A DNA stretch of 64,000 nt, taken from assembly GCF_900102545.1 (NCBI RefSeq), contig NZ_FNBN01000004.1:186001-250000 (forward strand), in the 5' to 3' direction. The position numbers and the translations under genes are program-made. Below are positions 1 through 8,256 of the stretch, one piece after another (position 1 is the stretch's first letter; every line of letters starts with the position of its first letter). The DNA is from Chitinophaga filiformis. Lineage in GTDB: Bacteria; Bacteroidota; Bacteroidia; Chitinophagales; Chitinophagaceae. A model generated the notes under the pieces. That model ran no database searches and was not told the origin of the DNA. It saw nothing but the letters and a program-made list of their open reading frames with translations.

Positions 1-1
1 G

Positions 2-853
2 AACCATAAGCAGGTGAACGTATTCAACTGCTGGGAAGAAGAGGTACAGATAACGCCGGGTATTCTGAACGAAGTGGGCGGTAAATATGCAGCCCGCTCC
101 CTGGCAGCTGCCATTGAGTGCCTGAAAGAAGGCAATATACAGGGCCTGATCACCGCTCCTATCCATAAAAAGAATATCCAGAGCGAACAATTCAATTATA
201 CCGGCCATACTCCCTACCTCCGGGATGCATTTGAAGCGAAGGATGTACTCATGTTCATGACCGCTGAAAATATGCGGGTAGGCCTGCTCACCGAACACGT
301 TCCGGTAGCAGAGGTTTCCAGATATGTAACAAAGGAAAATATACTGGCCAAACTGCAGATGATGAAGGAAAGCCTGATCAGGGATTTCGGGATTGATAAA
401 CCCCGTATCGCTGTATTAGGTCTGAATCCTCATGCAGGAGACGATGGCCTGATAGGACAGGAAGAGATCAAAGAGATCATTCCCGCTATCCAACAGGCAA
501 AAACTAACGGCATTCTGGCCTTCGGTCCTTACAGTGCTGATGCCTTTTTTGCCCGTCAGATGCACAGCCAGTTTGATGGCGTATTGGCGATGTACCACGA
601 TCAGGGCCTGATTCCATTCAAATCACTGGCCACCGGCAGCGGTATCAACTATACAGCCGGTCTGCCTATCGTACGTACTTCTCCCGATCACGGTACTGCA
701 TTTGATATTGCCGGTAAGAATATGGCAGATGCCGACTCTTTCCGTCAGGCTATCTTTACCTGCCTGGACATCCTGGAGAAGAGAGAAACATATGAAGAAA
801 ATACCCGTAATCCACTAAAGAAAATAGAGCTGGCTTCAGAAAAGTTAGCTTAA
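2..853 (+). CDS. pdxA: 4-hydroxythreonine-4-phosphate dehydrogenase PdxA (5' truncated by the window)
   Basis: The reading frame is open from the first bases of the window, so the true start lies upstream; the GTG at 14 is internal. PdxA oxidises 4-phosphohydroxy-L-threonine in the DXP-dependent pyridoxal phosphate pathway and acts as a metal-dependent cytosolic dimer. Visible family hallmarks are ITAPIHKKN, the GHTPYLRDAF segment with a metal-ligand His, LNPHAGDDG, the MYHDQGLIPFK segment with a second metal His, and the C-terminal RTSPDHGTAFDIAGKN with the third. About 283 residues remain of a family that is usually 330-360 residues long. A strong hairpin follows immediately, so pdxA ends its transcription unit here. 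The assignment is secure because all three metal-binding His segments are present. Confidence 0.95.
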   Translation, partial: NHKQVNVFNCWEEEVQITPGILNEVGGKYAARSLAAAIECLKEGNIQGLITAPIHKKNIQSEQFNYTGHTPYLRDAFEAKDVLMFMTAENMRVGLLTEHVPVAEVSRYVTKENILAKLQMMKESLIRDFGIDKPRIAVLGLNPHAGDDGLIGQEEIKEIIPAIQQAKTNGILAFGPYSADAFFARQMHSQFDGVLAMYHDQGLIPFKSLATGSGINYTAGLPIVRTSPDHGTAFDIAGKNMADADSFRQAIFTCLDILEKRETYEENTRNPLKKIELASEKLA

Positions 854-860
854 GCCATAA

Positions 861-904
861 AGAGAAAGGGAGTGCCGGCGTTGAACAGCACTCCCTTTTC
901 TCTT
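861..904. terminator. Bidirectional intrinsic terminator between pdxA and the methyltransferase gene
   Basis: A 15-bp stem (AGAGAAAGGGAGTGC at 861-875 with its complement at 889-904, one extra T) closes a 13-nt loop. It lies between two convergent genes and has an A-run on one arm and T-runs on the other, so it can stop both transcripts. Confidence 0.85.
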
Positions 905-914
905 ACAATCAGAT

Positions 915-1766
915 TCAGATATGAAAGGAGATAATTTCCAGTAAGCCTTTCCGCTCCCCACGATAGACCTTATTCTGCCCATTGAGCACATATTCCGCTG
1001 CCTGCATATCATACACATCCAATTGGTCAGCTTCCAGCAATGATAACAGATTCTGTATCTTTTTGCGGCTGAACTGCTGCAGGCGACTACCTATATAACT
1101 TTCCATGGTATCCAGCATCTCTTCTGCCTTTGTGGATGACCCCACCGGCAGTCCTTCTGCATGCACCATATAATCCATGATCACAGCATTCGTTTTCGTT
1201 CTTGAACAGAAATTCCGCATGATGCTCAGAAACTGTTCCTCAGAAATGTAATGTATAATACCTTCAAATATGATCAGTGCTGGCTGCTGCGGATCATACC
1301 CTGCATCAATCAATGTATTCATCAACTGGTGAGTATTGTTGATATCGGCCTGCAGCGTATGCAATCTTTCATCATGGAAAGAAATAGCGGCATATATCTC
1401 CTGTTTTTCCCGCATGTTGGCGCTATCTACTTCATAGATGCTGGCCAGCTGCTGCTCAGGGAAATATTCTGTGAGCTGCAGGGCAAGAGGATCCAATCCG
1501 GCTGCCAGTATACACACCTGCTGCCGGGGATGTTGAATCATTAACTGTTTGATCAGATACCTGATCATTCTTTTTCTGAGTAATAATGCTTCGCGGAATA
1601 AGGGGGTAATACGGCTCAATTCATCGGCCAGATTTTTTACCTGACTAAAATCAATATGGGCAAGATATTCTCTTCCCAGTCCTTCTTCATACAAACTTTT
1701 GACATAGGTCAGTACCAGTGCAGAAGTGGATGCCACGCTCAGCTTGTTCACACCACCAGTTTTCAT
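915..1766 (-). CDS. Class I SAM-dependent methyltransferase of the leucine carboxyl methyltransferase (LCM/PPM1) family
   Basis: This 283-residue protein has the LCM-family layout: an N-terminal segment VNKLSVASTSALVLTYVKS, a helical linker with RKRMIRYLIKQ, the SAM-binding strand VCILAAGLDPLALQL, an acidic strand end (IYEVDSANMREKQ), and the LIIFEGIIHYISEEQF motif that follows the cofactor site. Bacterial members of this family methylate small molecules or polyketide-like products, and the substrate cannot be read from sequence. There is no signal peptide or membrane segment, so it is probably cytosolic. It is a single-gene unit: the spacer upstream is about 180 bp and includes the terminator of the next gene, and pdxA is convergent. 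The family call is confident; the substrate is unknown. Confidence 0.75.
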   Translation of the reverse strand: MKTGGVNKLSVASTSALVLTYVKSLYEEGLGREYLAHIDFSQVKNLADELSRITPLFREALLLRKRMIRYLIKQLMIQHPRQQVCILAAGLDPLALQLTEYFPEQQLASIYEVDSANMREKQEIYAAISFHDERLHTLQADINNTHQLMNTLIDAGYDPQQPALIIFEGIIHYISEEQFLSIMRNFCSRTKTNAVIMDYMVHAEGLPVGSSTKAEEMLDTMESYIGSRLQQFSRKKIQNLLSLLEADQLDVYDMQAAEYVLNGQNKVYRGERKGLLEIISFHI

Positions 1767-1876
1767 TGGAATTTACTTTTCAAGGTTAACAGATGACAGG
1801 GTTAATTTGTTAACGCGTCTGATTAAAGATAACCCGAACAACTGATACTGTATTGCAGGATGGCTGACCTGACAGT

Positions 1877-1923
1877 AAAAAGCCAGGAATTAACGGGATA
1901 ATAATTCCCATTAATTCCTGGCT
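1877..1923 (-). terminator. Intrinsic terminator after the secreted TPR-like gene
   Basis: AGCCAGGAATTAA at 1881-1893 pairs perfectly with 1911-1923, and an inner GGGA/TCCC stem lies between the arms. A short T-run follows on the minus strand (complement of 1877-1880). It lies 24 bp beyond the stop of the gene at 1947-2594. Confidence 0.8.
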
Positions 1924-1946
1924 CATGATGCCTGATTTCCGGTCTG

Positions 1947-2594
1947 TTATTTTATCTGTGCCAACAACCCTTTTGTATATGCTTCTCCCCAATGAGGCGC
2001 AATGCTGCTGGCTGGTTTAAATGTGCTGAATTTTGCCAGGGCAGTCTCAAATTTTTTCTTTGCTTCGGTCTTGCTGCCACCAAATTGCTCTGGTGTGTAG
2101 AACAGAGATTGCCCCTGCAGCATATACACTCTCGGATTCTCCTGGTTGATCTGGTTAGCCTGTACTAATAATTCGGCCGATTCCATACCATACTTCATAC
2201 CTCTGGTTTGTGGATCTACACGAATGCGTGAAGTAGCTACCAGCGATTTGATACAATTTATCTCATCGTTTTTAGGACTGATAGCTTCCGCCTGCTCGAT
2301 GTTTACTGCGGCCTTATCTGCCAGATCATCTACTTTGTCATTGTCACGCTGCATGAATGCACTCATTACATAACAATAACTTGCATAGTAAAAAGGTAAC
2401 CACTGTGTTTTCTCTGCAGCAGCAATACGTTCAAAGGTGTTGCCGATTTCGAGTAATCTGTCGGGGTTAAAGTTCGTGGAGTCATCCAGCATTGCAACAT
2501 TCTTTGCCATAACGCTCTCGTACTGAGCACTCTGCGCCATGGATACGGATGCCAGGCCAACGAACAGACAAATGGAAAACAAAATACGCTTCAT
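1947..2594 (-). CDS. Small secreted TPR-like protein of unknown function
   Basis: The 215-residue product begins with a clear signal peptide (MKRILFSICLFVGLASVSMAQ) and continues as an alpha-helical protein. The spacing of Ala/Tyr/Leu positions (for example WLPFYYASYCYVMSAF, AAVNIEQAEAISPKNDEINCIKSL and VYMLQGQSLFYTPEQFGGSKTEA) suggests three degenerate tetratricopeptide repeats, which would make it a periplasmic protein-binding scaffold. Similar short proteins are common in Bacteroidota beside TonB receptors, and a TonB-dependent receptor gene lies 56 bp upstream on the same strand, so co-transcription with it is plausible. No catalytic motif is visible, and no function is claimed. Confidence 0.7.
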   Translation of the reverse strand: MKRILFSICLFVGLASVSMAQSAQYESVMAKNVAMLDDSTNFNPDRLLEIGNTFERIAAAEKTQWLPFYYASYCYVMSAFMQRDNDKVDDLADKAAVNIEQAEAISPKNDEINCIKSLVATSRIRVDPQTRGMKYGMESAELLVQANQINQENPRVYMLQGQSLFYTPEQFGGSKTEAKKKFETALAKFSTFKPASSIAPHWGEAYTKGLLAQIK

Positions 2595-2650
2595 TGTAAA
2601 AGTGTTTAAGTGTTAATTGTGGTTTTTATAATAACGGTTTTAGAATGGGC

Positions 2651-4801
2651 TTATAGATTATTGATCACGTCCTGCCTTCTGTCGATTCCGAAGTTCATGA
2701 ACATACCGAGGTAAATGAACCGGGGAATGTTAGGCACAACCTCCTGTCTACGCAATTTATCTGATGAATAACGGTAACCATATACCTGTTTGAAGTTCGG
2801 AGCATTGGATACCGACAACACAAATATGGTGAACGCCTTACGGATGGATGTCAGGTAGCTGGCGCTTAATCCGATGGAATTGTAAGTCATGGTCTTCTCT
2901 GACATGAACTTACTTTCCGGCAGATTAGGATTGTAATAAGGCCTTCCTGATGAGAAACTGTATGTAATACCCAGGTTAGTGGAAATAGCAGGAATATTAT
3001 ACTTGTACACCACACTAAAGGTATGTTTCGCGGCGAAATCAGGCTGTACCTCGAAAGGATAGTTCAGGTAATTACGCTTTGTATCCAGGTAGGAATAAGA
3101 GATCCAGTAATCTGTGTTCTTAATTGTTTTACGATCACGCCAGAATAACTCGATACCCTTTGCATAACCTGTTCCTGAAGTGGTTGTATCCGGACTGGTT
3201 TTAACCAGGTCATGATATTTCTTGTAAAAGGCTTCCACTCTTAGTGTATAGTGTTTGGCAACCCACTGGTAAGTGGCAATGTAATGTGTTGCCTTCATAT
3301 ACCCCAGATCAGGTTTGAAACGGAGGTACTGTTGTTCCGGTTTCTCATAAAAATCACCGTAGGCAAGAGATACCTGGCTTAAGCCTGTCAGTTTATAAGC
3401 AAGCGACACACGGGGCGCCACATTTGCCTTAGCCAGTACAGAAGAGTATTCTACCCTGCCTCCAAAACGACCTACCAGTCTCGGAGTAACATAGATATCA
3501 CTTTCCACGAATCCTGCAGTATAGTTGTCTACATAGTTTGCCGGCCAGTTGTTAAAGGCTGACTTCTCCACACTATACTGGTATTCTCCTCCGAAACGCA
3601 GCAGGGAATATTGTCCCAGCCCCTTGGTCAGCATCGCTTTCACCTGCGCCAGTTCCGATTGGTTCTTTATTTTTGCTGGTGTGCTTTTATTCAGGGTATC
3701 CAGGTCTATCTTATCAACATTCGTGCTGTAAGATAGTCCGGCGTTGAACTTCCAGTCATTACCCAGGCTTTCCTTATATGTCAGGTTGGTATAGATATTA
3801 TGGTTCTTCAGTTCAAACTGCTCCTCATAGCCGGGAAGTTCCAGACTTGGACGAATAGTACCCATATGGGTCTTGTTGGCATATCCGTAGAATTTCAGCA
3901 TACCGGTTTTTGAAGTCTTTCTCCGAAAATTGGCGGAACCGCCCATTATCACAGGATTGGCGCTGAATTTATATTTTGGCTTCAGCACATCCAGGTAAGG
4001 CCCCAGGTTGGTATAATCCGCTTCAATACCATAAGAGCCCTTTTTATCTTTCGACAGTTCTTCCAGTCCACCGCTTATTCCGATTACGGAAGCGCCCAGG
4101 CTATAAGAAGAACGCTGTGGCAGGTCTGTCGATTCCAGGATCAGTGCAGAAGACAGTCCCTGGCCGTATTGGGCAGAATATCCACCACTGCTGAAGGTCG
4201 TACCCTTAAACAGGAAAGGCGAAAAACGACCGCGCCCAGGTTGATCAGGAAGACCAGAGTAGAATGGATTGCGCACCAGCATTCCATCTATGTAGGTCTG
4301 TGTTTCATAGCCGGTACCACCACGTACGAACAGCCCTTCTCTGTCATTCGTCTGCTGTGTACCTGGTAAAGTTTTCAGCGCGTTGACGATATCGGCCCCT
4401 GCACCTGCGGTAGTTACGATATCCAGTGGTTTCAGCACAGTAGTCTTTCCCTCATCGCTGGCTTCAAAACTACCGGCAGTAATAGTCACAACTTTCAGAT
4501 CATTCACATTATTACGCATAATTATATTCACCTCCAGCGCACCGTTAATGAACACTTTCTGTTCCTGGGTGGTATATCCCAGCAAGGTAGCGGTAATGTA
4601 CTGAACACCTTTCACATCGGTGGTGAAGGAAAAACTGCCGTCGGCAGCACTGGTAGCCCCGTCGTAGGTATCTTTTATAGCAACATTCACTCCTTGTAAA
4701 GGACGTTTTTTGCCATCGGTTATCTTTCCGGTGATTCGCTGCTGTCCCATCATGCAGACCGGTAAGAGTAGTGTAAACAGAATCAGGTTGAGTTGTTTCA
4801 T
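2651..4801 (-). CDS. TonB-dependent outer-membrane receptor with N-terminal carboxypeptidase-regulatory-like domain
   Basis: The mature protein starts after the signal peptide MKQLNLILFTLLLPVCMMGQ. Residues about 22-105 form a CarboxypepD_reg-like beta-sandwich (RITGKITDGKKRPLQGVNVAIKD). A plug domain follows, with the segments IVNALKTLPGTQ and GLFVRGGTGYETQTYIDGM, and then a 22-strand-type barrel ending in an aromatic strand (PRFIYLGMFMNFGI). It would import an unknown ligand using TonB energy. No susD-like partner is adjacent, which argues against a glycan Sus pair and leaves siderophore, cofactor or oligopeptide import open. The frame is open to an ATG at 4858, but the promoter at 4828-4858 puts the transcript start near 4821, so the ATG at 4801, directly before the signal peptide, is chosen. 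Confidence 0.9.
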   Translation of the reverse strand: MKQLNLILFTLLLPVCMMGQQRITGKITDGKKRPLQGVNVAIKDTYDGATSAADGSFSFTTDVKGVQYITATLLGYTTQEQKVFINGALEVNIIMRNNVNDLKVVTITAGSFEASDEGKTTVLKPLDIVTTAGAGADIVNALKTLPGTQQTNDREGLFVRGGTGYETQTYIDGMLVRNPFYSGLPDQPGRGRFSPFLFKGTTFSSGGYSAQYGQGLSSALILESTDLPQRSSYSLGASVIGISGGLEELSKDKKGSYGIEADYTNLGPYLDVLKPKYKFSANPVIMGGSANFRRKTSKTGMLKFYGYANKTHMGTIRPSLELPGYEEQFELKNHNIYTNLTYKESLGNDWKFNAGLSYSTNVDKIDLDTLNKSTPAKIKNQSELAQVKAMLTKGLGQYSLLRFGGEYQYSVEKSAFNNWPANYVDNYTAGFVESDIYVTPRLVGRFGGRVEYSSVLAKANVAPRVSLAYKLTGLSQVSLAYGDFYEKPEQQYLRFKPDLGYMKATHYIATYQWVAKHYTLRVEAFYKKYHDLVKTSPDTTTSGTGYAKGIELFWRDRKTIKNTDYWISYSYLDTKRNYLNYPFEVQPDFAAKHTFSVVYKYNIPAISTNLGITYSFSSGRPYYNPNLPESKFMSEKTMTYNSIGLSASYLTSIRKAFTIFVLSVSNAPNFKQVYGYRYSSDKLRRQEVVPNIPRFIYLGMFMNFGIDRRQDVINNL

Positions 4802-4827
4802 GGGGGATTTGATGTTTAATAACAGAA

Positions 4828-4858
4828 CAAAGCTACTCGTACATTCATCCCTTTTCAA
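4828..4858 (-). promoter_or_regulatory. Bacteroidota-type promoter of the TonB receptor gene
   Basis: On the minus strand TAGCTTTG (4835-4828) matches TAnnTTTG, and a TTG (4858-4856) lies 20 bp upstream of it. The predicted transcript start, near 4821, settles the translation start at 4801. Confidence 0.7.
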
Positions 4859-4939
4859 TCCATAAAAGGTAAAGACAGGGAAGATTGTCGGTAAAAACAG
4901 GGGATTTGTCGGCAGGAATTGAACGTAAAGATAGGGAAT

Positions 4940-4969
4940 AAAAAAAGCTCACCGGCGAAACCGGTGAGC
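4940..4969 (-). terminator. Intrinsic terminator of the atpBEFHA operon
   Basis: GCTCACCGG (4947-4955) pairs with CCGGTGAGC (4961-4969) around a 5-nt loop, and seven T follow on the minus strand. It sits 22 bp after the atpA stop, so the operon ends here. Confidence 0.92.
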
Positions 4970-4991
4970 TTGATAAAAAGATGTATGCTGA

Positions 4992-6569
4992 TTAAGCGAA
5001 TCTTGGTTTCAGTTCGTTTACCAGTGTCACCATACGTTTCAGGCCATCTTCAGGCAGGTTACCCTTCTTGAATTCGCCCAATACTTCTGGCAGACGTACT
5101 TCCATTTCATGCAGGAAAGCCTCTTCGAATGCTTTTACATTCTTTACCGGCACTTCACGCAGCAAACCGTTAGTACCCAGGTAGATCATTGCGATCTGTT
5201 TTTCCACGGAGTATGGAGCGAACTGGGCCTGTTTCAGGATTTCCACGTTACGGGCGCCTTTATCCAGTACTACCTTGGTAGCAGCATCCAGGTCACCACC
5301 GAATTTGGAGAAGGCCTCCATTTCACGGTATTGCGCCTGGTCCAGTTTCAGGGTACCAGCTACTTTCTTCATGGATTTGATCTGAGCGTTACCACCTACG
5401 CGGCTTACAGAGATACCCACGTTGATCGCAGGACGGATACCGGCGTTGAACAGGTTGGATTCCAGGAAGATCTGACCATCGGTAATGGAGATCACGTTGG
5501 TTGGGATGTATGCAGATACGTCACCAGCCTGTGTTTCGATGATAGGCAGCGCTGTCAGGGAACCACCACCTTTTACCAGGTGTCTGATGGACTCAGGCAG
5601 GTCGTTCATCTGCTTAGCGATTTCGTCCTTACTGATCACTTTCGCAGCACGTTCCAGCAAACGGGAGTGCAGGTAGAATACGTCACCAGGATAAGCCTCA
5701 CGACCAGGAGGACGACGCAGCAGCAGGGATACTTCACGGTAAGCAACGGCCTGTTTGGACAGATCATCATAGATAATCAGAGCAGGACGACCGGTGTCAC
5801 GGAAGAATTCACCGATAGCAGCACCAGCGAATGGAGCGTAGAACTGCAGTGGTGCAGGATCAGAAGCAGAAGCTGCAACGATAGTAGTGTAAGCCATTGC
5901 ACCAGCTTCCTGCAGGGTTTTCATCACACCTGCAATGGTAGATGCTTTCTGACCTACTGCTACGTAGATACAATAAACTGGTTTACCAGCGTCGTAGAAT
6001 TCTTTCTGGTTGATGATGGTGTCAATACAGATAGCGGTTTTACCGGTCTGACGGTCACCGATCACCAGCTCACGCTGACCACGACCGATAGGGATCATAG
6101 CATCGATCGCTTTGATACCTGTCTGCAGTGGTTCTTTTACTGGTTCACGGAACAGAACGCCCGGAGCTTTACGTTCCAGTGGCATTTCATACAGTTCACC
6201 AGTGATAGGGCCTTTACCATCAATGGCAGCACCCAGGGTATTTACAACACGGCCAACCATGCCTTCACCAACTTTGATGGAAGCGATCTGGCCAGTACGA
6301 CGTACTTTAAAACCTTCTTTGATCTCACCGGATTCACCCATCAATACCACACCCACGTTGTCTTCTTCCAGGTTCAGAGCGATGGCCTTAACACCATTTT
6401 CAAATTCCACCAGTTCTCCATAACCAACGTTGTTCAATCCATATATACGAGCGATACCGTCTCCCACCTGCAATACAGTACCTACCTCTTCCAGGTCGGC
6501 AGCAGCATTGAAGTTGCTTAGTTGCTGGCGTAATATCGCCGAAATTTCATCAGGTTTTATCTCCACCAT
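4992..6569 (-). CDS. atpA: F1F0 ATP synthase alpha subunit
   Basis: AtpA is the non-catalytic nucleotide-binding subunit of the F1 hexamer (alpha3beta3). The 525-residue length is standard for Bacteroidota. It shows the N-terminal crown (residues about 27-90), the P-loop GDRQTGKTA at residues 171-179, a Walker B region (PALIIYDDLSKQAVAYR), and the alpha-family signature RPAINVGISVSRVGG containing the arginine finger that reaches into the beta active site. The start MVEIKPDEIS fits the family. It is the last gene of the operon, 87 bp after atpH. The gamma gene atpG, which commonly follows atpA, is absent. A 470-codon open frame on the opposite strand is a codon-usage shadow. Confidence 0.98.
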   Translation of the reverse strand: MVEIKPDEISAILRQQLSNFNAAADLEEVGTVLQVGDGIARIYGLNNVGYGELVEFENGVKAIALNLEEDNVGVVLMGESGEIKEGFKVRRTGQIASIKVGEGMVGRVVNTLGAAIDGKGPITGELYEMPLERKAPGVLFREPVKEPLQTGIKAIDAMIPIGRGQRELVIGDRQTGKTAICIDTIINQKEFYDAGKPVYCIYVAVGQKASTIAGVMKTLQEAGAMAYTTIVAASASDPAPLQFYAPFAGAAIGEFFRDTGRPALIIYDDLSKQAVAYREVSLLLRRPPGREAYPGDVFYLHSRLLERAAKVISKDEIAKQMNDLPESIRHLVKGGGSLTALPIIETQAGDVSAYIPTNVISITDGQIFLESNLFNAGIRPAINVGISVSRVGGNAQIKSMKKVAGTLKLDQAQYREMEAFSKFGGDLDAATKVVLDKGARNVEILKQAQFAPYSVEKQIAMIYLGTNGLLREVPVKNVKAFEEAFLHEMEVRLPEVLGEFKKGNLPEDGLKRMVTLVNELKPRFA

Positions 6570-6656
6570 AATGTATGCTTTTTATAAAAGGTCGTTAAAG
6601 TGATTAAATATAACGACAACAGCTTTGCGTGTACGCAGCGGCTGCTGTGAATTGTC

Positions 6657-7217
6657 TTATTTGATTGCAGGCACGTAAATGTTCTCTGCAAACTGTTTTC
6701 TGATATCATTCAGATCGCGCAGTACGGAAGCATCAAACAGTTTGTTATCAGTTTCCAGTACAAAACCACCGATCAGGTCAGCATTAACAGCTGCTTCCAG
6801 CTTTACCTGCTTGTCTGTGCCGGCCTGTACTTTATTTTTGATCAGATCCAGCACAGCTGCATCCAGCGGAACAGCGGTTGTGATCTTCACTTTGCTGATG
6901 TTTTTCAATGCATCATACTGCTTACTGAACTCCTGTGCAATTTCCGGCAGGTTGCCTTCCCTTCCCTTTGCTACCAGCAGCTTAACGAAAGCAGCGGTGA
7001 TGGCGTTTGTCCGGCCTTCAAAAATGGCAGCTAAGATCTGCTGCTTTTTGTCAGGCTTAACGATAGGGCTTCTCAGCAGCGCAACAACGTCCGGATTGGT
7101 TTTAGACAGCTGCTGCATGAACAGCATGTCAGTATTTACCGCTTCCAGCTGACCTTTTTCAGAGGCCAGATCTACCAGAGATTTTGCATACCGGGATGCT
7201 AAACGGGGATTCTGCAT
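6657..7217 (-). CDS. atpH: F1F0 ATP synthase delta subunit
   Basis: The 186-residue OSCP/delta subunit joins the top of F1 to the peripheral stalk made by b. It has the usual N-terminal six-helix domain (NPRLASRYAKSLVDLASEKGQL at residues 3-24) and the conserved C-terminal segment ADLIGGFVLETDNKLFDASVLRDL (residues 145-168). The position between atpF and atpA matches the classic gene order. There is no membrane segment, so it is cytoplasmic and bound to F1. The spacer before it (7218-7316) contains an inverted repeat described separately. Confidence 0.96.
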   Translation of the reverse strand: MQNPRLASRYAKSLVDLASEKGQLEAVNTDMLFMQQLSKTNPDVVALLRSPIVKPDKKQQILAAIFEGRTNAITAAFVKLLVAKGREGNLPEIAQEFSKQYDALKNISKVKITTAVPLDAAVLDLIKNKVQAGTDKQVKLEAAVNADLIGGFVLETDNKLFDASVLRDLNDIRKQFAENIYVPAIK

Positions 7218-7250
7218 ATTAGTTATATATCTTTTAGCCTTTCAAGGGGA

Positions 7251-7295
7251 AAGCTACAGAGGAAAGACAATCCTGTTATCTATCTCCTGTAGCTT
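7251..7295 (-). other. Intercistronic inverted repeat between atpF and atpH
   Basis: AAGCTACAG (7251-7259) is repeated inverted as CTGTAGCTT (7287-7295), with 27 nt between. It could fold in the polycistronic mRNA, and has no T-tract after it, so it looks like a processing or stability hairpin and not a terminator. Confidence 0.5.
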
Positions 7296-7316
7296 CCGGC
7301 TTGCCAGCCTATCTCT

Positions 7317-7811
7317 TTAGTTTAATTTGATTTCTCCAGCCAGTTCTTTGATGTAGCTTTCCTGAGCTGTCTTGTCAGACAGTTCTTTACGCAACACCTT
7401 CTCAGCTACCTCTATCACCAGTTTACCTACCTGGTTCTTAACATCCGTCAGAGCAGCCATTTTCTGGTTGTCGATAGCGGTATAAGCTTCGGCGATAATC
7501 TTTTTAGCTTCCAGCTGCGCCTGTGCTTTTGCTTCGCTGAGGATCTGATCTTTAGCATCTTTTGCTTCCTTCAGAATCTTGCTTCTCTCAGCTTTAGCTT
7601 CTGCCAGTACGTGCTCATGTTCAGCTTTCATCTGCGCCATTTCTTCCTTCACTCTTTCTGCAGATGCGATGGCATCAGCGATAGAGGTTTCCCTTTCTTT
7701 CAGTGTGGACAAAATCGGCTTCCACGCAAATTTCTTCAGGATAAGGAATACAATAATGAATATGAGTAACGAAATGAAAAACAAGCCTAACGCGGGCTGC
7801 AACAGATCCAT
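7317..7811 (-). CDS. atpF: F1F0 ATP synthase b subunit (peripheral stalk)
   Basis: The 164-residue product has one N-terminal membrane helix (residues about 5-25, LGLFFISLLIFIIVFLILKK) followed by a long charged coiled coil rich in Ala, Lys and Glu, exactly the build of a single-copy-type b subunit that dimerises as the stator. The conserved KFAWKPIL junction after the helix is typical. It follows atpE with a 118-bp spacer that holds a strong hairpin, and precedes atpH. Only one b-type gene is present, as in non-photosynthetic bacteria with a homodimeric stalk. Confidence 0.96.
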   Translation of the reverse strand: MDLLQPALGLFFISLLIFIIVFLILKKFAWKPILSTLKERETSIADAIASAERVKEEMAQMKAEHEHVLAEAKAERSKILKEAKDAKDQILSEAKAQAQLEAKKIIAEAYTAIDNQKMAALTDVKNQVGKLVIEVAEKVLRKELSDKTAQESYIKELAGEIKLN

Positions 7812-7881
7812 GATTATGAATATTTAATTTGTTCGCAAGTTGAATTGATAAGCAATCCGGATACACATCCTTTGTAAAACA

Positions 7882-7918
7882 TTACTGCATCCTTTGCCCT
7901 GTGCGCCGGATGCAGTAA
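7882..7918 (-). terminator. Hairpin between atpE and atpF, possible attenuator
   Basis: An 11-bp perfect stem (TTACTGCATCC at 7882-7892 with 7908-7918) stands directly after atpE, followed on the minus strand by TGTTTTAC. The T-tract is weak, so partial termination or 3'-end protection of an atpE-containing mRNA is more likely than a full stop. That would suit the high copy number of c. Confidence 0.5.
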
Positions 7919-7929
7919 AAAGTTTAGCC

Positions 7930-8211
7930 TTACAGCACTACTGCCAACAGACCAGCGATAACGCCGAACAGGGCAACACCCTCTACCAGCGCCGCAGCCA
8001 GGATCATGTTTGCACGGATGTCGTTTGCAGCTTCTGGCTGACGAGCGATGGATTCCAGCGCGCTTTTACCGATGTTACCTACACCGATACCAGCTGCGAT
8101 AGCAGCGATACCAGCACCAATAGCACCACCAGCCTTAGCCAGACCTGCTGAAGCAGCAGCAGCTGCAGCAGCTTCAGGAGCAGCCTGCAATAAAACAGTT
8201 AAAATTGCCAT
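7930..8211 (-). CDS. atpE: F1F0 ATP synthase c subunit (rotor ring)
   Basis: The 93-residue hairpin proteolipid has an N-terminal Ala-rich segment, helix 1 (GAIGAGIAAIAAGIGVG), the polar loop ALESIARQPEA, and helix 2 with the ion-carrying carboxylate Glu77 in LVEGVALF. Helix 1 lacks the Gln found in Na+-binding rings, so proton coupling is the better guess. The Ala run at residues 10-21 precedes helix 1 and lengthens the N-terminus relative to the 79-residue E. coli protein. It is placed between atpB and atpF as usual. Confidence 0.97.
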   Translation of the reverse strand: MAILTVLLQAAPEAAAAAAASAGLAKAGGAIGAGIAAIAAGIGVGNIGKSALESIARQPEAANDIRANMILAAALVEGVALFGVIAGLLAVVL

Positions 8212-8256
8212 AATGAATGTGTATTTATAATTGATTACTAATTTGTCCTATAATAA

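Noticed and set aside
1810..1992. 60-codon minus frame near 1.9 kb
   Set aside because: It overlaps the terminator and the 3' end of the secreted TPR-like gene in another frame.
5109..6521. 470-codon open frame antisense to atpA
   Set aside because: It is the mirror of the atpA codon pattern; the protein is a Thr/Phe/Gln-rich jumble without domains, while atpA is certain.
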